A stretch of 64,000 bases of DNA, from assembly GCF_039538045.1 (NCBI RefSeq), contig NZ_BAABBQ010000001.1, forward strand, positions 1,758,001 to 1,822,000. Reading direction: 5' to 3'. The stretch's first letter is position 1; every line of letters starts with the position of its first letter. This document shows, piece by piece, positions 60,298-64,000 of this stretch. The DNA is from Sphingomonas swuensis. GTDB lineage: Bacteria; Pseudomonadota; Alphaproteobacteria; Sphingomonadales; Sphingomonadaceae. A model generated the notes under the pieces. The model was not told the origin of the DNA and searched no databases. It saw nothing but the letters and a program-made list of their open reading frames with translations. Both the position numbers and the translations under genes were made by a program.

Positions 60298-63200
60298 CTA
60301 GGCAAGCCAGTACCCTCCGAGATGAACCTCGAACAGGCGACCGTCATTCTGCTGGTCCGAGCCATAGTCGAGCACGTAGAGGCTCAGCGCGTCGCCATCG
60401 TTCGGATCGCTGCTCGGCGCGAGTTCGAAGCCCTTGAGCTTGGGTCTCGCGCTGTAGGCCGACAGCGTGGTCAAGGTCTGGAGGACCTGGCCCTGGTGGT
60501 CGAGCACCCAGATGTTTGCCGACGCGCCAGAACCGACGAAGAAGACGTCATGAACGGGGTCGTAGGCGAGCGCCTCCGCATCGGTCATCACCGACGGCAG
60601 CTTGATCGAATCGACGAATTGGCCCGTGTCGGTGAGCTCGACGATCTGCTTCATCAGCCCGTCGAGAATGTAGAGGTGGCCGGTCATCGGATCGAACTTC
60701 AGGTCCTCCGTATCGAGGAACCCGAGGCGTCCGGTGTCGAAGAAGCCGAGCTTGACCGCGGGGTTGCTCGGAGAGGTCCAGAACACCCCGGCTTTGTCGT
60801 CGTCCGCGATGTAGAGGAAGCCGTTGGCGCTGTTGTAGGCGAGGCCGGTCGGCTCCTTGGTGTAGGAAGTGAGGCTGTAGTTGCCGGCATAAGATCCGTC
60901 GGGCCGGACCGAGAAGAGGTTGGTGGGGCTGTTGTAGGGCGTCTCGTCATGCTCGGAATCGCCGATCAGCAGCGTGTCCATGCCAGGGATGTAGGCGAGG
61001 CCCGACGGGTCGCCGATGCCGTAGGCGCCCGTCCCGCCGTCGCGATACTTCGAGCCGTCGGCAAGGTTGTGGACGGCAACCACGCTGGCGCTGATCGGCG
61101 TGAACGGGATGGTGCCCGCATCATCGTCCACGATCCGGCCGCTCGCCACCGGAGCGTCGATCCGGGCATTCGTCGCGGACAGCAATTGGACGAAGAAGCT
61201 CTCGGCGCGCTCACCGGCGCTGTCGTTGCCGATCAAGACCTCGATGGTCTTGCTGGTCTCGCCCGGAGCGAAGGTCAGCGATTGAAGGGCGGCGGTGAAA
61301 TCGGCCCCCGCCTTCGCCGTATGGTCGACCGTGGTCCAGCCGACGTCGACGCTCTTCGTGGACGCCTGGCTCAGCGTCAGGGTGAAGCCGATCTTGCCGG
61401 CATTCTCGACCGCGGACGAGGAGGTGATCGAAACGATCGGGAGGCTGGAAGCGCTCGCCGCGACCTGCGTGTAGGTCACGCTCAGCACCGGCTTGATCGC
61501 GCCCTCCGACGAAGTGAAGTCCCACCCGTCGAGCCCGGCCGCCTTGATCAGCCAGCCGAGGTTGGCGGCATTCGCCGCACCGGCGGTCGAACCTGCCATG
61601 CTCCAGGCCGCAAGGCTCGCGGTCACGTCGAAGGCGCGGCTTCCAAGACCGACCGCACCGACCGTCACTACATTCGCGGTCGAAGCCTCGACGCCATTGA
61701 CCTGGACTCCGCTGCCGAGGCTGGACCAGGTCGACGTCCCGCTCCACCCGACCAGCATCGGGTTTAGCGTGCCGCCAGACGCGGAGCCCTCGGTCACCTC
61801 GAGCCGCAGCGTCGCGGAGACGATGGTAGCGCCGATCGGTATTTGTCCCGGCCCCGTCCCGAACAGGCTGTCGAAGCGCAGCAGCGGCTGGAACGACTTG
61901 CCTGTCTCAAGCGCGCCGTGGAGCGTCACGGCATCGGGATAGGAGGTGGTGGCGCGGCTTTCGCGAAGGACGGTATCGACCGTCCCCGTGTAGCCGCCGC
62001 CACCCTGCCGGAAGGTGACCGTCACCGCCGACGGCGTTCCTGCGGGCGCCGCGACCGTCACCGAGACATTGCCCTGCGCCACGCCCCCCGCCCCGTCGGC
62101 GATCGAGTAGGTGAAGGCATCGCTCCCCTCGTACCCCGCTGCGGGAGTGTAGAGGATCTTGCCGCTCTGGATCGCGACCGTGCCATGCGCAGCATCGCCA
62201 ACGCCCGTAATGACCAGCGCGTCGCTGTCGGCATCGCTGTCGTTGGCGAGCACGTCGATCAGGACGGGATTCCCCGGATAGACACTGGCCTCATCGTCGT
62301 TCGCGACGGGTACGCTGTTTTCATCCGACAGGATCTGGATGGTGACGGTGGCCGGTGCGCTGCTTGCCGTCCCGTCGCTTGCCAGGAACTGGAAGGAGGC
62401 GAAGCCGCTGAAGCCCGCTTCGGGGGTGAAGACATAGCCGCCATTCGCCGGATCGATCGTGACCGTACCCCCAACCGCGGAGTCGGCGACGAGCTGGTAA
62501 GTGAGTGCCGGGCCATCGACGTCGGAGGCGCTGAGCACACCCGTGATCGGAGGACCGTCCTTCTCTCCCTGCGCCGAGCCATTCTGGGCGACAGGCACGT
62601 CGTTGATGGCGGTGACGGCAAGCGTCGCCTGGCCACTCGCCGCGCTGAAGGCGCTGTCGCCTCCGGTCGCTCCAATCGCCACCTTCTGCCCTGCCGAGCC
62701 GCTGCTCTGGTCCCATGCGCGGAAGGTGAAGCCGGCGGTCGTGCCGTCGATCGTGTCCGGCTGGAAGCGGACCCGGTCGGTCGAGCGCAGCAGAAGTCCC
62801 GAACCCGCTGCCAGCGTTCCGAAGTCGACCCAGCTGGTGCCGCCGTCGAGTGAATATTGCCACCCGCCGCTCGCCTGCGAGGCCTGCGTGATAGCGATGC
62901 CCTTGAGCGCTCCCGTGTCGATGTCGCTCGACGTGAGGAACGAAGCGACCGTCTGCCCGGCGTTGTTGGTCTGGTCCTCGGTGATTGCCGTAAGGCTGAC
63001 GCTCGTTGCGGTCAGGACGGGCGCATCGTTGGTCCCGGTCACCGTGACCTTGATGTCGTTGGTACCAGTGCCACCTGAGCCCGTCGCGGTGTAGGTGAAG
63101 TAGTCGTTGACCACCGCACCTGCCGCCAGTTGCTCGGCGCGAAGGCTCGTGGCTGTGTAGGTGTAGCTGCCGTTGGAATAGATCGTCAGCTGCCCGTACG

Positions 63201-63363
63201 TGCCCTGGATCGTGGTGCCGGCCGACGTGACGGTGACATCTGCACCCGATCCGAAGCGAACCTTGGTGATGCTGCTGACGCCCGAGTCGTTCGACAGCGC
63301 ATTACCGGACAGGTTCGCGCCTTCACTCAATGAGACCGCGTCCCGCTTCACCCTGACTACCAC
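60298..63363 (-). CDS. Multidomain surface or secreted protein (VCBS, cadherin-like, DNRLRE, Calx-beta, beta-propeller)
   Basis: 1021 residues. Domain order: VCBS-type repeat (about 10-115, YGQLTIYSNGSYTYT...TGTNDAPVL), a bacterial Ig-like module (120-255), two cadherin-like repeats (270-350 and 355-440, NDSDADSDALVITGV), a DNRLRE-like domain (about 445-632, LLRFDSLFGTGPGQIPIGATIVSATLRLEV), a Calx-beta domain (640-750) and a C-terminal beta-propeller with SMP-30 or SdiA-regulated features (755-1021). There is no signal peptide at the chosen GTG; type I secretion with a C-terminal signal, or a 5' truncation, could explain this. Probable roles are adhesion, matrix, or an extracellular esterase. 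Confidence 0.82.
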   Translation of the reverse strand: MVVRVKRDAVSLSEGANLSGNALSNDSGVSSITKVRFGSGADVTVTSAGTTIQGTYGQLTIYSNGSYTYTATSLRAEQLAAGAVVNDYFTYTATGSGGTGTNDIKVTVTGTNDAPVLTATSVSLTAITEDQTNNAGQTVASFLTSSDIDTGALKGIAITQASQASGGWQYSLDGGTSWVDFGTLAAGSGLLLRSTDRVRFQPDTIDGTTAGFTFRAWDQSSGSAGQKVAIGATGGDSAFSAASGQATLAVTAINDVPVAQNGSAQGEKDGPPITGVLSASDVDGPALTYQLVADSAVGGTVTIDPANGGYVFTPEAGFSGFASFQFLASDGTASSAPATVTIQILSDENSVPVANDDEASVYPGNPVLIDVLANDSDADSDALVITGVGDAAHGTVAIQSGKILYTPAAGYEGSDAFTYSIADGAGGVAQGNVSVTVAAPAGTPSAVTVTFRQGGGGYTGTVDTVLRESRATTSYPDAVTLHGALETGKSFQPLLRFDSLFGTGPGQIPIGATIVSATLRLEVTEGSASGGTLNPMLVGWSGTSTWSSLGSGVQVNGVEASTANVVTVGAVGLGSRAFDVTASLAAWSMAGSTAGAANAANLGWLIKAAGLDGWDFTSSEGAIKPVLSVTYTQVAASASSLPIVSITSSSAVENAGKIGFTLTLSQASTKSVDVGWTTVDHTAKAGADFTAALQSLTFAPGETSKTIEVLIGNDSAGERAESFFVQLLSATNARIDAPVASGRIVDDDAGTIPFTPISASVVAVHNLADGSKYRDGGTGAYGIGDPSGLAYIPGMDTLLIGDSEHDETPYNSPTNLFSVRPDGSYAGNYSLTSYTKEPTGLAYNSANGFLYIADDDKAGVFWTSPSNPAVKLGFFDTGRLGFLDTEDLKFDPMTGHLYILDGLMKQIVELTDTGQFVDSIKLPSVMTDAEALAYDPVHDVFFVGSGASANIWVLDHQGQVLQTLTTLSAYSARPKLKGFELAPSSDPNDGDALSLYVLDYGSDQQNDGRLFEVHLGGYWLA

Positions 63364-63564
63364 AGGCCTGTTCCCGCTACTGGCGGCCGCGGCACATCCT
63401 CAGGAGGTGCTGGACACGGTCGGCTTGATGGGAATTTCGGCCAGAAGACGGCTCCAAGTCAAAGCGCCCGAGGGTCTAGACCTTCTTGCGAATGGCACGT
63501 CTTGCGAATGACTTATACCGTTCGGGAACGTGACGGATCGGCACGTTCTGAGGGGCACATCGGC
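63364..63564. promoter_or_regulatory. Divergent region with inverted and direct repeats
   Basis: About 200 bases without a gene. Two direct copies of CTTGCGAATG (63485-63494, 63501-63510), a CGTTC-GG-GAACG palindrome (about 63519-63530), and a longer inverted repeat GAACGTG/CACGTTC (63526-63532 and 63542-63548). These are candidate operators for the divergent genes. Confidence 0.4.
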
Positions 63565-64000
63565 ATGACGGTAGAGGCTCTTGCACCGCGAGTGGACGAC
63601 CGTGCGAAGCGGCCTCCGCCTCAGGTCGCATCGTCTCTTGAAGACTGTCATCCGGCTCGCAGCCGGATCGTGCTCGATCTTCTCGCTCGGCTCGACCAGG
63701 CCGGCGTCGGCTACGTCCACTGGAAGAGCAACGTCAGGCTCGCGGATGCGCTTTGCGGGGTCGAGGATCTCGACCTCCTCGTCAGGCCTCAGGATTCGGA
63801 CGCGCTGATCGGGATCGTCAACCGGTGCGGCTTCAAGCTTGGCGTGTCACGCTGGGGAGCGGGTCATCCCGGAGTCTTCCATGCCCTGGCCTGGGATTCG
63901 CAACTCGGCCGGATCATCGATCTTCACGCTTATCATCAGCTGGTCAGCGGCGACAGTTTCGCCAAGAGCTATCGCTTCCCGCTCGAGCGCAAATTGCTCG
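63565..64000 (+). CDS. Nucleotidyltransferase-like protein, 3' end cut by window edge
   Basis: The frame is open from ATG 63565 to the window end (about 145 codons). The start is followed by RIVLDLLARLDQAGVGYVHW then KSNVRLADALCGVEDLDLLV, which resembles the nucleotidyltransferase fold (WKS...DLDLLV) found in genes near exopolysaccharide or capsule clusters, sometimes fused to a thymidylate kinase-like domain. The rest lies outside the window, so the function is not settled. It is divergent from the multidomain surface protein. Confidence 0.7.
   Translation, partial: MTVEALAPRVDDRAKRPPPQVASSLEDCHPARSRIVLDLLARLDQAGVGYVHWKSNVRLADALCGVEDLDLLVRPQDSDALIGIVNRCGFKLGVSRWGAGHPGVFHALAWDSQLGRIIDLHAYHQLVSGDSFAKSYRFPLERKLL

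Overview
This window looks like chromosome from a GC-rich alphaproteobacterium of the Sphingomonadales (Sphingomonas-like). That placement is inferred from gene content and arrangement: GatCAB transamidase, a PhoK-type phosphatase, a ParA/ribbon-helix-helix pair beside SPOR proteins, NnrU, a NodT-type outer membrane factor, DUF3089 and GXWXG proteins. No rRNA or tRNA gene, insertion sequence or CRISPR array was seen. Coding density is very high: no gene-free gap exceeds about 300 bases, many neighbours overlap by 1-8 bases (TAATG, TGATG, ATGA or GTGA junctions), and the serB and miaA 5' ends overlap head to head.

Layout. 1-9.5 kb: carbamoyl-phosphate synthase (carB, cut by the window edge, and carA), a YqeY protein, a GIY-YIG protein, primase dnaG and the main sigma factor rpoD. 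9.5-13 kb: an accessory stretch with a low-GC AAA ATPase broken by a 1-base frameshift, a secreted unknown and an Xre/RES toxin-antitoxin pair. 13-18 kb: a PhoK-like phosphatase and gatCAB. 18-25.7 kb: a Tyr/Gly-repeat lipoprotein, a GXWXG protein, a DUF3089 hydrolase, ruvX, pyrB, and a ParA/RHH cluster flanked by two SPOR proteins. 25.7-36.5 kb: serB, miaA, an IlvC-like reductoisomerase, an outer membrane beta-barrel, purC, a DUF4349 protein, a thioesterase, an S9 peptidase and parC. 36.5-39.6 kb: a small lower-GC accessory patch with a 4-Cys secreted peptide, a lasso-cyclase-like asparagine-synthetase homologue with a 40-residue candidate RiPP precursor, and a short RadC-type protein. 39.6-53.5 kb: a ThiD-glyoxalase fusion, DUF1272, glmM, nnrU, two amidohydrolases with a POT peptide transporter, a nitroreductase, a GntR regulator, an acyl-CoA dehydrogenase, then tsaC-thrB-thrC. 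53.5-64 kb: trmL, a complete RND efflux operon (adaptor, pump, outer membrane factor), a 1021-residue multidomain surface or secreted protein, and the start of a nucleotidyltransferase-like gene.

How they work together. carAB and pyrB feed pyrimidine synthesis; purC serves purine synthesis. gatCAB, miaA, tsaC and trmL serve tRNA charging and modification. dnaG, rpoD, parC and parA are replication, transcription and segregation housekeeping. The POT transporter and amidohydrolases form a likely peptide uptake and hydrolysis unit.

The most unusual signals are: (1) a family of 28-base palindromic repeats, ten copies between 3.7 and 12.4 kb, with compensatory stem changes, which have entered coding sequence in frame in carA and also shape the GIY-YIG gene and the 5' side of the RES toxin; (2) the two-gene precursor/cyclase RiPP locus with no recognisable leader peptidase nearby; (3) the frameshifted ATPase, whose lost winged-helix tail is still readable; (4) an amidohydrolase paralogue without its HxH metal motif; (5) a ThiD-glyoxalase fusion.
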